The notes beneath the pieces are model-generated. The model saw only the letters and a list, made by a program, of their open reading frames with translations. It was not told where the DNA came from and made no database searches. Source: Methanobacterium sp. UBA294 (GTDB taxonomy: Archaea > Methanobacteriota > Methanobacteria > Methanobacteriales > Methanobacteriaceae). Taken from it: DNA of 54,765 nucleotides. Shown piece after piece: positions 7,737 through 15,947 of this stretch (its first letter is position 1; each line of letters opens with the position of its first letter). The position numbers and the translations under genes are program-made. The stretch covers positions 1 through 54,765 of the forward strand of contig DACB01000014.1 of the NCBI GenBank assembly GCA_002494495.1. Direction: 5' to 3'.

Positions 7737-9128
7737 ATAATTAATAGAAATTTAACTCTGGCAGTTGTATCGCTGCTAGCTATAGTATTTGTAAATGTAA
7801 GCGATGTTTCAGCTGCGAGTACTATAACTGTAGATACTAATTCTGTAGTTAAATCTTCAGACACAGTGAAAAATTACGTTGAATCTAAAAATACAGTTCC
7901 AAGTACGGTAACAGTGGATAATAAACAGGTAACATCAGAACAGTACTTGTATCTTTTAACCTCAAGTGTTACTAACTTAAACAAGAACAACAATAATGCG
8001 ATAACAGTAAAATCAATAGTTAAAGCACCTAAACCTACTGAAAGCCTAAAGAGCGGTAATCTGCTGAAAAGCGAGTATATCAAATTAGCCGGTGATATTA
8101 GTACTTTTATAAACACCAATGGAAGGTTACCCAACTTTGTTGACACGTCTAAAGGAAAAATGAGACCAGAAAACATGATCTACACCTATTCAAATGTGGT
8201 GGCTTTCTATAAAACTAACAACCGACTACCTAACTACGTATCAATAACACCATGGAAAAACATAAGTGGAGAAGGCAGTAGTACACCAACTACACCTAAT
8301 GCTCCAAGTACACCAAGTACCCTTAGTACATCAAGTACTCCAAGTACTAATTCTATAGATACTGGTTCTGTTGTTAACTCATCAAATGTAGTAAAGAACT
8401 ATGTTGAATCTAATAAGTCAGTTCCAAACACAGTAACAGTTGCAGGTAAAAACATAACACCAGAGCAGTACCTGTATCTTTTAACCTCCAGTGTTATCAA
8501 CTTAAACCAAAATAATAAAAATAATATAACCATAAAATCAATAGCCAAGGCACCCAACCCCAGAGAAAACGTAAAAAGCGGTATCCTATCTAAAAGTGAA
8601 TACATTTCCTTAGCCAATTCAATCACTGCTTTTATTAACAACAACGGAAGATTACCCAATTTCATAAGCACGTCCCTGGGAAATATGAGGCCAGAAAACC
8701 TGATTTACACTTATTCAAAGGTCGCGGCTTTCTATAAAACAAACAACCGATTACCAACCTCTGTATCAGTAACACCATGGAGCACTTTAAAGTCAGTATC
8801 AGAAGGTAGTCCAGCTACAATTGATGGGATATTTAAAACAGCAGCCAGGTACGGCTACAGTAGCGCAGCGCATGACGCAGCCACCATGGTAAAAATTGGC
8901 TCCGGAGACTGCTGGGCAATGAGCGATTACTTGTTCAAACAACTTAAATCAGCAAATGTTAAAGCTAGAATTCTTCAGTATGCTACTGCATATACAAGTA
9001 ACCACAGATCTGTTCAGTATCGCGTGAATGGAGCCTGGATTGATGTACCATATCGGACATATGGTTTTCATGTCAACTTCAGAAACACATATGCAACTAA
9101 GTACGGCACGGTTATAGCATCCTGCTAA
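7737..9128 (+). CDS. Secreted pseudomurein-binding protein with transglutaminase-like (C71-type) peptidase domain
   Basis: Counted from ATA at 7737 the product has 463 residues. Residues 2-24 (INRNLTLAVVSLLAIVFVNV...) form a signal peptide, likely cut after VSA. Two ~135-residue units follow (7854-8270 and 8388-8790), each with pseudomurein-binding repeats (KNYVES...VP.TVTV; INTNGRLPNFV; YKTNNRLPNYV), joined by a Ser/Thr/Pro linker (8275-8360). The C-terminal domain holds a Cys-His-Asp triad: C392 in GDCWAMS, H423 in NHRSVQY and D436 in WIDVPYR. That layout matches the pseudomurein endoisopeptidases PeiW/PeiP (family C71) of methanogen phages, which cleave the peptide bridges of pseudomurein. 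Here the gene is alone, with no phage genes nearby, so a host autolysin or wall-remodelling role is inferred. The first usable standard start is GTG 7866, which would remove the signal peptide. Confidence 0.8.
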   Translation: MINRNLTLAVVSLLAIVFVNVSDVSAASTITVDTNSVVKSSDTVKNYVESKNTVPSTVTVDNKQVTSEQYLYLLTSSVTNLNKNNNNAITVKSIVKAPKPTESLKSGNLLKSEYIKLAGDISTFINTNGRLPNFVDTSKGKMRPENMIYTYSNVVAFYKTNNRLPNYVSITPWKNISGEGSSTPTTPNAPSTPSTLSTSSTPSTNSIDTGSVVNSSNVVKNYVESNKSVPNTVTVAGKNITPEQYLYLLTSSVINLNQNNKNNITIKSIAKAPNPRENVKSGILSKSEYISLANSITAFINNNGRLPNFISTSLGNMRPENLIYTYSKVAAFYKTNNRLPTSVSVTPWSTLKSVSEGSPATIDGIFKTAARYGYSSAAHDAATMVKIGSGDCWAMSDYLFKQLKSANVKARILQYATAYTSNHRSVQYRVNGAWIDVPYRTYGFHVNFRNTYATKYGTVIASC

Positions 9129-9298
9129 ACCTACCTTAATTAATTTTTTACACACTCTTTTTTTTAGATTAATTTTCTTAGAATCTATTTTTTTATAATT
9201 TTTTTTATAATAACTTCCTAGGAATAAACCGTAAATATTTTTATGATCCTTCAATATATGGTGTTATAGATATTTCATACCTTTTTGGAGGATATTAA

Positions 9299-9979
9299 AT
9301 GAAAGAAATCACCAGAACCCCCATGGTAATTCTAAATTTTAAAACGTACCTTGAATCCACTGGAAAAAACGCATTGAAGCTGGCTAAAATATCAGATGAG
9401 GTAGCCCAAGAAACAGGAGTGAATATTGCAGTAGCACCTCAGCACGCTGACCTCCTGCGTATATCCAGTGAAGTTGACATTCCAGTCCTGGCCCAGCATG
9501 TAGATGCCATTGATGCAGGAGGGCACACTGGAAGTGTGCTATTTGATTCTGTAATTGAAGCCGGAGCTGTTGGAACTTTAATAAACCATTCTGAGATCCG
9601 TATGAAGTTAGCTGATATTCAAAATGTGGTGGCCAAGACAATTGAACATAAACTAATAAGTGTTGTCTGCACCAACAACATAGAAACAAGTGCAGCGGCA
9701 GCCACCTTGAAACCAACCTTCGTAGCTATTGAACCACCAGAACTTATAGGATCAGGTATACCAGTGTCAAAAGCAGAACCTGAAATAGTGGAAGGTACAG
9801 TGGAAGTTATTCATCAGATAGACCCTGGAGTAAAGGTTCTATGTGGGGCTGGCATCTCCACTGCTGATGATATGCAAGCTGCTTTAAAACTGGGCAGTGA
9901 AGGTGTACTTTTGGCGTCGGGAATTATCTTGGCAGATGATCCTAAAGCAGCACTCACCAATCTGGTGATTAAAATTTAA
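9299..9979 (+). CDS. tpiA: Triosephosphate isomerase
   Basis: A 226-residue TIM barrel, the short archaeal type. It interconverts dihydroxyacetone phosphate and glyceraldehyde 3-phosphate. Visible signatures are ILNFKTY (substrate Lys), NHSEIRM (catalytic His region), AIEPPELIGSG (catalytic Glu of loop 6) and GAGISTADD near the phosphate-binding end. GGAGG lies 9 nt before the ATG. pgk follows 64 nt downstream on the same strand, so the two likely form a gluconeogenic unit; the matching GAPDH is at 40 kb. Confidence 0.95.
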   Translation: MKEITRTPMVILNFKTYLESTGKNALKLAKISDEVAQETGVNIAVAPQHADLLRISSEVDIPVLAQHVDAIDAGGHTGSVLFDSVIEAGAVGTLINHSEIRMKLADIQNVVAKTIEHKLISVVCTNNIETSAAAATLKPTFVAIEPPELIGSGIPVSKAEPEIVEGTVEVIHQIDPGVKVLCGAGISTADDMQAALKLGSEGVLLASGIILADDPKAALTNLVIKI

Positions 9980-10043
9980 TACTGTTTGGATTTTATAATT
10001 AAACCTTATTCACGTTATTAACATAAATGAGGATGTATTAAAA

Positions 10044-11270
10044 ATGTCCCTGGACATCTACACAATGGATGATTTAAAGGTGAAGGATAAGACGGTTTTA
10101 GTTAGGGTGGATGTTAATTCTCCTGTAGATCCTAAAAGCGGCTTTTTATTAGATGATACCAGAATCAAACTCCATGCTGAGACCATCAGAGAGTTACAAA
10201 ATAAAGGTGCTAAAACAGTTTTATTGGCCCATCAAAGCCGCCCTGGAAAGGCGGATTTCACCACTTTAAAGTATCATGCTGAGGCTCTATCAGAGATACT
10301 GGGCAAGCCAGTTGAATATGTGGATGATATTTTCGGAAGCAATGCTAAAAATCGTATATCCCAACTTCAAAGTGGAGAAGTCCTTGTTCTGGAAAATGTA
10401 AGGTTCTATTCCGAGGAAGTACTAAAAAGGGATCCAAAGATTCAGGCAGAAACTCATCTGGTGGAGAAACTAGCTCCAGTGGTGGATTATTATATCAACG
10501 ATGCCTTTGCTGCTGCCCATAGATCACAGCCTTCTCTGGTAGGATTTGCACTTGAACTACCATCAGCAGCAGGGAGGGTGATGGAGAGGGAGCTTAAAAT
10601 TTTATACAACGCGGTTTATAATGCAGAAAGGCCACGTGTTTATGTTTTGGGGGGAGTTAAGGTAGATGATTCCATTACCATTACAGAGAACCTTTTGAAA
10701 AAGGGTAGTGCTGATTACATCCTCACCACAGGACTTGTGGCCAACATCTTCCTGTGGGGTGCTGGTATAAACATAAAACAGGTGAATAAAGACTTCATTA
10801 AAAATAAAAATTATTGTGATTGGGTATTAAAAGCTAAAAAATTGTTAAAAGAGTTTAAAGGTAAAATATTATATCCTAAAGATGTTGCCATACCAGTTGA
10901 TAATAAAAGAAAAGAATTTTCAGTAAAGAAGATTCCAAACAAATCAATCCATGATATTGGCTCTGATACCATAAATGAGTACGCCAAGATAATTAGAGGA
11001 GCAGGTACAATATTTGCAAACGGTCCCGCAGGTGTGTTTGAAGAGGAAGGATTTAGTCTGGGCACAGAAGACATTTTGAATGCAATATCATCCTCATCTG
11101 GGCTTTCTATAATTGGTGGCGGACATCTGGCCGCAGCAGCCAATCAGATGGAGCTCACTGGAATTGCTCACATAAGTAGCGGTGGAGGTGCTTCAATCAG
11201 CCTTCTTGCTGGGGATGAATTACCGGTGGTGGAAGTTTTAAAACAGGCTAAGAGTAAGTTTAAATTATAG
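10044..11270 (+). CDS. pgk: Phosphoglycerate kinase
   Basis: A 408-residue kinase. N-domain signatures are VLVRVDVNSPVD (residues 19-30), LLAHQSRPG and LENVRFYSEE; the C-domain has VYVLGGVKVDDS and TEDILNAISSS. It transfers phosphate between 1,3-bisphosphoglycerate and ADP; in an autotrophic methanogen it runs mostly toward sugar synthesis. The sequence around NDAFAAAHRSQPS is the conserved hinge motif. It is downstream of tpiA and followed by a tRNA cluster. Confidence 0.95.
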   Translation: MSLDIYTMDDLKVKDKTVLVRVDVNSPVDPKSGFLLDDTRIKLHAETIRELQNKGAKTVLLAHQSRPGKADFTTLKYHAEALSEILGKPVEYVDDIFGSNAKNRISQLQSGEVLVLENVRFYSEEVLKRDPKIQAETHLVEKLAPVVDYYINDAFAAAHRSQPSLVGFALELPSAAGRVMERELKILYNAVYNAERPRVYVLGGVKVDDSITITENLLKKGSADYILTTGLVANIFLWGAGINIKQVNKDFIKNKNYCDWVLKAKKLLKEFKGKILYPKDVAIPVDNKRKEFSVKKIPNKSIHDIGSDTINEYAKIIRGAGTIFANGPAGVFEEEGFSLGTEDILNAISSSSGLSIIGGGHLAAAANQMELTGIAHISSGGGASISLLAGDELPVVEVLKQAKSKFKL

Positions 11271-11414
11271 TCTTTTCATAAACCTTTTAAGCAGTTATTC
11301 ATGTAATATTCAATAATAGTTAGTGTAATATTTTACATGATTAAATAATGCTTCAACCTTCGAAACTTTAGTATTTACCAAAAACTATTTAAGCAAACAT
11401 TTCCAATAGCTAAT

Positions 11415-11493
<79 letters not shown>

Positions 11494-11527
11494 AAAAAGA
11501 AGCATACGTGGTTTAGATTTAAGATAG

Positions 11528-11602
<75 letters not shown>

Positions 11603-11612
11603 CTTTAAATGT

Positions 11613-11685
<73 letters not shown>

Positions 11686-11772
11686 TTCTTTTATTAAGGT
11701 AAGAAAAAATTGAGATTAAAGTAAAAATTGAGGTAAATAAAACTTGATACACTTTGCATGATTACATCCCAT

Positions 11773-11832
11773 CTGGCACAAAGTTTATATATATCATAGC
11801 TGTAAAAACAGATGTACTTATGCTGGCACAAA
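11773..11832 (+). promoter_or_regulatory. Promoter region of the tRNA-Asp/Lys genes with CTGGCACAAA repeats
   Basis: A strong TATA-like box (TTTATATATA, 11785-11794) lies in the spacer before tRNA-Asp. The 10-mer CTGGCACAAA occurs at 11773-11782, immediately upstream of the TATA box, and again at 11823-11832, about where transcription should begin. The TATA box is supported by sequence; a regulatory role for the repeat is inference. Confidence 0.5.
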
Positions 11833-11875
11833 TATAGGCATAAGAATAATCAAGTTTACTCTCGTTCTAAAGAGC

Positions 11876-11948
<73 letters not shown>

Positions 11949-11952
11949 TTGT

Positions 11953-12026
<74 letters not shown>

Positions 12027-12055
12027 CTTCTTGATTTTAAACTGGAGGATGTATT

Positions 12056-12286
12056 GTGAAGAAGCAAATTTTAAAACATAAATTAGTTCCAGATCATGCT
12101 ATTTTATCTAAGACAGAAGCAAATAAAGTAGTAAAACAATTAAACGTCCACCAAGAACAACTTCCTAAGATTAAAGCTGATGATCCCGTTGTCAAAGAGA
12201 TAGGTGCTAAATCGGGAGATGTTTTGAAAATTACCAGGAAAAGTCATACTGCTGGAAAATTTGTTATTTATCGTCTAGTTCTTTAA
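12056..12286 (+). CDS. rpoH: RNA polymerase subunit H (Rpo5)
   Basis: A 76-residue protein equal to the C-terminal domain of eukaryotic RPB5. Conserved segments are HKLVPDHAILSK, LPKIKADDPVVKEIGAK, GDVLKITRKS and the end YRLVL. The start is GTG, preceded by GGAGGATGTATT. RpoH binds the jaw of the polymerase near RpoA''. It opens the RNA polymerase block, as in most euryarchaea, though a 190-nt promoter-like spacer separates it from rpoB''. Confidence 0.93.
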   Translation: MKKQILKHKLVPDHAILSKTEANKVVKQLNVHQEQLPKIKADDPVVKEIGAKSGDVLKITRKSHTAGKFVIYRLVL

Positions 12287-12476
12287 GGTTCTGGGCAGAG
12301 ATTATTATAATTATGATAATCAATTGCATATGAAATTAATTTATACATAAAAAATCATACTATATATTAATAAATAAGTTGAATAGTATTAATATATTAG
12401 CAAAAGTTATTAATATATTTTTTAGTTCAAACGTGAAAGCTATGATTAGTTATGATTTATTTTTTGGAGGAATTTA

Positions 12477-13967
12477 ATGGTTCAAAATGCATGGGAACTG
12501 GTTGATGCATTTTTTGATGAATACAACTTGGTAGACCACCATATCAAATCGTATAACGACTTTGTAGACCACAGAATACAGGATATAATAGACATAGCAG
12601 AGCCCATTGTTCTCGAACAGGGTGAATATTCCATAAAAACAGGAAATCTATCCATAAAAAATCCTTTCATTAAGGAAGCCGATGGATCCAAAAGTGACAT
12701 CTATCCTACACAAGCTCGACTACGAAATTTAACCTACTCCGCACATATGTATCTGGAGATGTCCCTGATTAAGGGAGGGGAAGAGCAGGAAATGGAAAAT
12801 GTATATATTGGTGAAATGCCGGTGATGTTAAAATCAAAAATATGCCACTTGAATGGATTGAATGAAGCGGAACTTGAAGCAGATGGGGAAGATCCCCAGG
12901 ATCCTGGTGGGTATTTCATAGTAAATGGTTCTGAAAGGGCTATTGTCACCATGGAAGAGATTGCTCCCAACAAAATTATTCTGGAGCGGATAGGTGAAAA
13001 AGAAGATAGACGTGCCAGGGCAATTGTTACATCAATAAAAAGCGGATTCAGGGCAAGAATAAATCTGGAGTACAGGAAACCACGTAAAAAAGGTGTTTTC
13101 CTCAGGATATCCTTCCCATATGTGCCGGGGGAAATACCATTGGTAGTGCTCCTTAGAGCATTGGGTTTAGAAACAGATAAAGACCTGGTAAACAGCATAT
13201 CCGAAGAAAATGACATACAATTCCTCCTTATAGATGATATACAGACATCAGAGATTACAAACAATTACGACGCCATCAAATACATAGGTAACAGAGTAGC
13301 CAAGGGAATGACCGAAGAATACAGAATAAAAAGGGCCGAAGACGTAATTGACCGATACTTACTGCCACATATAGGTGTGGAACCAGATAAAAGGACCGAA
13401 AAAGCTACCTACCTTGCTGAAATGGCTGAAATGCTCTTACAGGTTATATTCGATAAGAGAGAACCACATGATAAGGACCACTATGCCAACAAGCGACTCA
13501 GAGTATCTGGGGATTTAATGGAAGATCTTTTTAGAGTAGCCTTCACTAGTTTAACCAGAGATATGACCTACCAACTGGAAAGAAGCCTCACAAGAGGAAA
13601 AGAACCCTCTGTAAAACAGGCAGTACGTTCTGATGTCTTAACCGAGAACATAAAACACGCTATTGCCACAGGAAACTGGGTTGGTGGAAGGGCCGGTGTA
13701 AGCCAGTTACTGGACAGAACCAGTTACATGGGGACCTTATCTCACCTGAAAAGGGTTGTTTCACCATTATCAAGGAGTCAACCTCATTTTGAAGCCCGTG
13801 ATCTGCACCCAACACAGTTTGGTAAGATTTGTCCCAACGAAACTCCAGAGGGACCGAACTGTGGGCTGGTGAAGAACCTGGCCATTCTGGCCAAGATATC
13901 TGAAGGCTCAGACTCAAAGGAACTGGAAGATGTCATTAAGAAAATGAAGATTGTGAATCCAATTTAG
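12477..13967 (+). CDS. rpoB2: RNA polymerase subunit B'' (N-terminal half of beta)
   Basis: A 496-residue protein that corresponds to the N-terminal part of RPB2 (protrusion, lobe and fork). It contains GGYFIVNGSERAIVTMEEIAPN (split here: GGYFIVNGSE, RAIVTMEEIA), LKRVVSPLSRSQPHFEARDLH and NETPEGPNCGLVKNLA, the fork region. Division into B'' and B' is characteristic of Methanobacteriales and other methanogens. GGAGGAATTTA precedes the ATG. The gene is followed by an unusual tandem repeat before rpoB1. Confidence 0.96.
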   Translation: MVQNAWELVDAFFDEYNLVDHHIKSYNDFVDHRIQDIIDIAEPIVLEQGEYSIKTGNLSIKNPFIKEADGSKSDIYPTQARLRNLTYSAHMYLEMSLIKGGEEQEMENVYIGEMPVMLKSKICHLNGLNEAELEADGEDPQDPGGYFIVNGSERAIVTMEEIAPNKIILERIGEKEDRRARAIVTSIKSGFRARINLEYRKPRKKGVFLRISFPYVPGEIPLVVLLRALGLETDKDLVNSISEENDIQFLLIDDIQTSEITNNYDAIKYIGNRVAKGMTEEYRIKRAEDVIDRYLLPHIGVEPDKRTEKATYLAEMAEMLLQVIFDKREPHDKDHYANKRLRVSGDLMEDLFRVAFTSLTRDMTYQLERSLTRGKEPSVKQAVRSDVLTENIKHAIATGNWVGGRAGVSQLLDRTSYMGTLSHLKRVVSPLSRSQPHFEARDLHPTQFGKICPNETPEGPNCGLVKNLAILAKISEGSDSKELEDVIKKMKIVNPI

Positions 13968-14024
13968 AAAAATCAATTTAGAAAATCCAATTTAGAAAAT
14001 CCAATTTAGAAAAAAATCCAATTA
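13956..14024 (+). repeat. 14-bp tandem repeat spanning the rpoB2 stop codon
   Basis: The unit ATCCAATTTAGAAA is repeated four times (13957-13970, 13971-13984 with one base missing or changed, 13985-13998, 13999-14012) and then partially (about 14016-14024). The first copy contains the last codons and TAG stop of rpoB2, so the spacer to rpoB1 appears to have grown by duplication of the gene's 3' end. Confidence 0.85.
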
Positions 14025-14065
14025 ACGATAATAGGAAATCATGCAGACAAATTGGGGGAAAATAC

Positions 14066-15874
14066 TTGAAAAAATCTAAAATTTACATCAACGGTAAACT
14101 AATTGGAACCTGCGAAGACCCGTATGAGTTTGTAGAAACCATGCGGAAGAAGAGGAGATCTGGTGATGTCTCCCACGAGATGAACATCACCTACTACGAA
14201 GACACCGATGAAATCTACATATTCAATGACCCTGGAAGAACCAGAAGACCGGTGATTGTGGTTAATGAAGGTGAGCCAACCTTAAAAGAGGAACATATTG
14301 AAAAATTAACCGATGGAGAACTCACCTGGCCAGACCTAATATCATTAGGTGTAATAGAATATTTGGACGCAGAAGAAGAGGAAAATACCTACATCGCTAT
14401 GTTTAAAGAGGATTTAACTCCCGAACACACCCATCTGGAGATAGACCCATCTACTATGTTAGGTATCTGTGCAGGAATCATACCCTACGCCAACCACAAC
14501 TCATCACCCAGAAACACCATGGAAGCGGGTATGACCAAACAGGCACTGGGATTATACGTATCCAACTATAATCTCAGAACAGACACCAGGGCGCACCTAT
14601 TACACCATCCACAAGTGCCAATAGTTAAAACCAAAAGTATAGATGCCACACAGTATGATAAAAGGCCTTCCGGACAGAATTTCGTTGTAGCAGTTATGTC
14701 CTATGAAGGATACAACATGGAAGACGCACTCATACTGAATAAAGCCTCAATCGAAAGAGGACTGGCAAGATCATCGTTTTTCCGTTCATACGAAGCTTCA
14801 GAAAGAAGATATCCTGGAGGACAGGAAGATAAATTCGAAGTACCAGAAAATATTGTGCGTGGATACCGTTCAGAGGAAGTTTACAGACACTTAGATGAAG
14901 ACGGCATAGTAAACCCAGAAGTAACTGTCAAATCAGGGGATGTTTTAATAGGAAAAACATCACCTCCAAGGTTCTTAGAAGAAATCGATGAATTCGGGAC
15001 AGTTGCCGAGAGGAGAAGGGAAACCTCAGTAACAGTTAGACATGGTGAACACGGCACAGTAGATGCGGTATTTCTAACTGAAACTGTGGAAGGAAGTAAA
15101 CTAGCAAAGATAAGGGTCAGAGATCAGAGGCAACCGGAATTCGGTGATAAGTTCGCATCAAGACACGGACAGAAAGGGGTCATAGGACTTATCGTAAGCC
15201 AGGAAGACATGCCATTCACAGAAAATGGAGTCACGCCTGATTTGATAATTAACCCTCACGCAATACCATCCAGGATGTCCGTGGGACAGGTTCTGGAGAT
15301 GCTGGCAGGTAAAGCAGGAGCACTAGAAGTAAACCGTATGGATGGAACGCCATTCAGCGGTAATCATGAACTGGAAATAATGGATTTATTAAAGGCCAAC
15401 GGATATGAAACAGCCGGAAGAGAGTCACTCTGCAATGGAATAACTGGGGAACGAATAGAAGCAGAAATATTCGTGGGAGTGGCATACTACCAGAAATTAC
15501 ACCACATGACCTCAGACAAAGTTTACGCCAGATCAAGAGGACCAGTACAGGTACTCACCCGACAACCAACAGAAGGAAGGGCCCGTGAAGGAGGACTCAG
15601 ATTCGGAGAAATGGAAAGAGACTGTCTGATTGCCCATGGAGCCGCACTTGCGCTCAAAGAGAGACTGCTTGATGAATCTGATAAATATGAAGCTATAGTA
15701 TGTGAATGTGGTATGGTAGCAATCTATGACCGTATAAGGGACAAAAAATACTGTCCAATATGTGGAGATGTTGAAACATTCCCAGTGGAAATATCATACG
15801 CCTTCAAATTACTCTTAGACGAACTCAAAAGCCTTTGTATATTCCCCAAACTTGTACTGGAAGATAAGGCCTAG
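14066..15874 (+). CDS. rpoB1: RNA polymerase subunit B' (C-terminal half of beta)
   Basis: A 602-residue protein with the catalytic half of RPB2. VVAVMSYEGYNMEDALILNKAS holds the metal-proximal residues; FGDKFASRHGQKGVIG is the hybrid-binding motif. The C-terminal zinc-binding anchor has CECGMVAIYD and YCPICGDVETFPVE. The start is TTG (KKSKIYINGKLIG follows), preceded by GGGGGAAAATAC. It lies 98 nt after rpoB'' with the tandem repeat in between. Confidence 0.96.
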   Translation: MKKSKIYINGKLIGTCEDPYEFVETMRKKRRSGDVSHEMNITYYEDTDEIYIFNDPGRTRRPVIVVNEGEPTLKEEHIEKLTDGELTWPDLISLGVIEYLDAEEEENTYIAMFKEDLTPEHTHLEIDPSTMLGICAGIIPYANHNSSPRNTMEAGMTKQALGLYVSNYNLRTDTRAHLLHHPQVPIVKTKSIDATQYDKRPSGQNFVVAVMSYEGYNMEDALILNKASIERGLARSSFFRSYEASERRYPGGQEDKFEVPENIVRGYRSEEVYRHLDEDGIVNPEVTVKSGDVLIGKTSPPRFLEEIDEFGTVAERRRETSVTVRHGEHGTVDAVFLTETVEGSKLAKIRVRDQRQPEFGDKFASRHGQKGVIGLIVSQEDMPFTENGVTPDLIINPHAIPSRMSVGQVLEMLAGKAGALEVNRMDGTPFSGNHELEIMDLLKANGYETAGRESLCNGITGERIEAEIFVGVAYYQKLHHMTSDKVYARSRGPVQVLTRQPTEGRAREGGLRFGEMERDCLIAHGAALALKERLLDESDKYEAIVCECGMVAIYDRIRDKKYCPICGDVETFPVEISYAFKLLLDELKSLCIFPKLVLEDKA

Positions 15875-15947
15875 AAAATCAATTCAAACCATAATAAAAT
15901 CAGAATAATGGATATATATAAATTACCAAAATTTAGGAGAGAATAGC

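Noticed and set aside
7866..9128. GTG at 7866 as start of the pseudomurein-binding protein
   Set aside because: It has no ribosome site and would cut off a clear signal peptide and part of the first binding repeat.
12477..15874. A frameshift splitting rpoB
   Set aside because: The B''/B' split is normal in methanogens; rpoB' has its own start and ribosome site.
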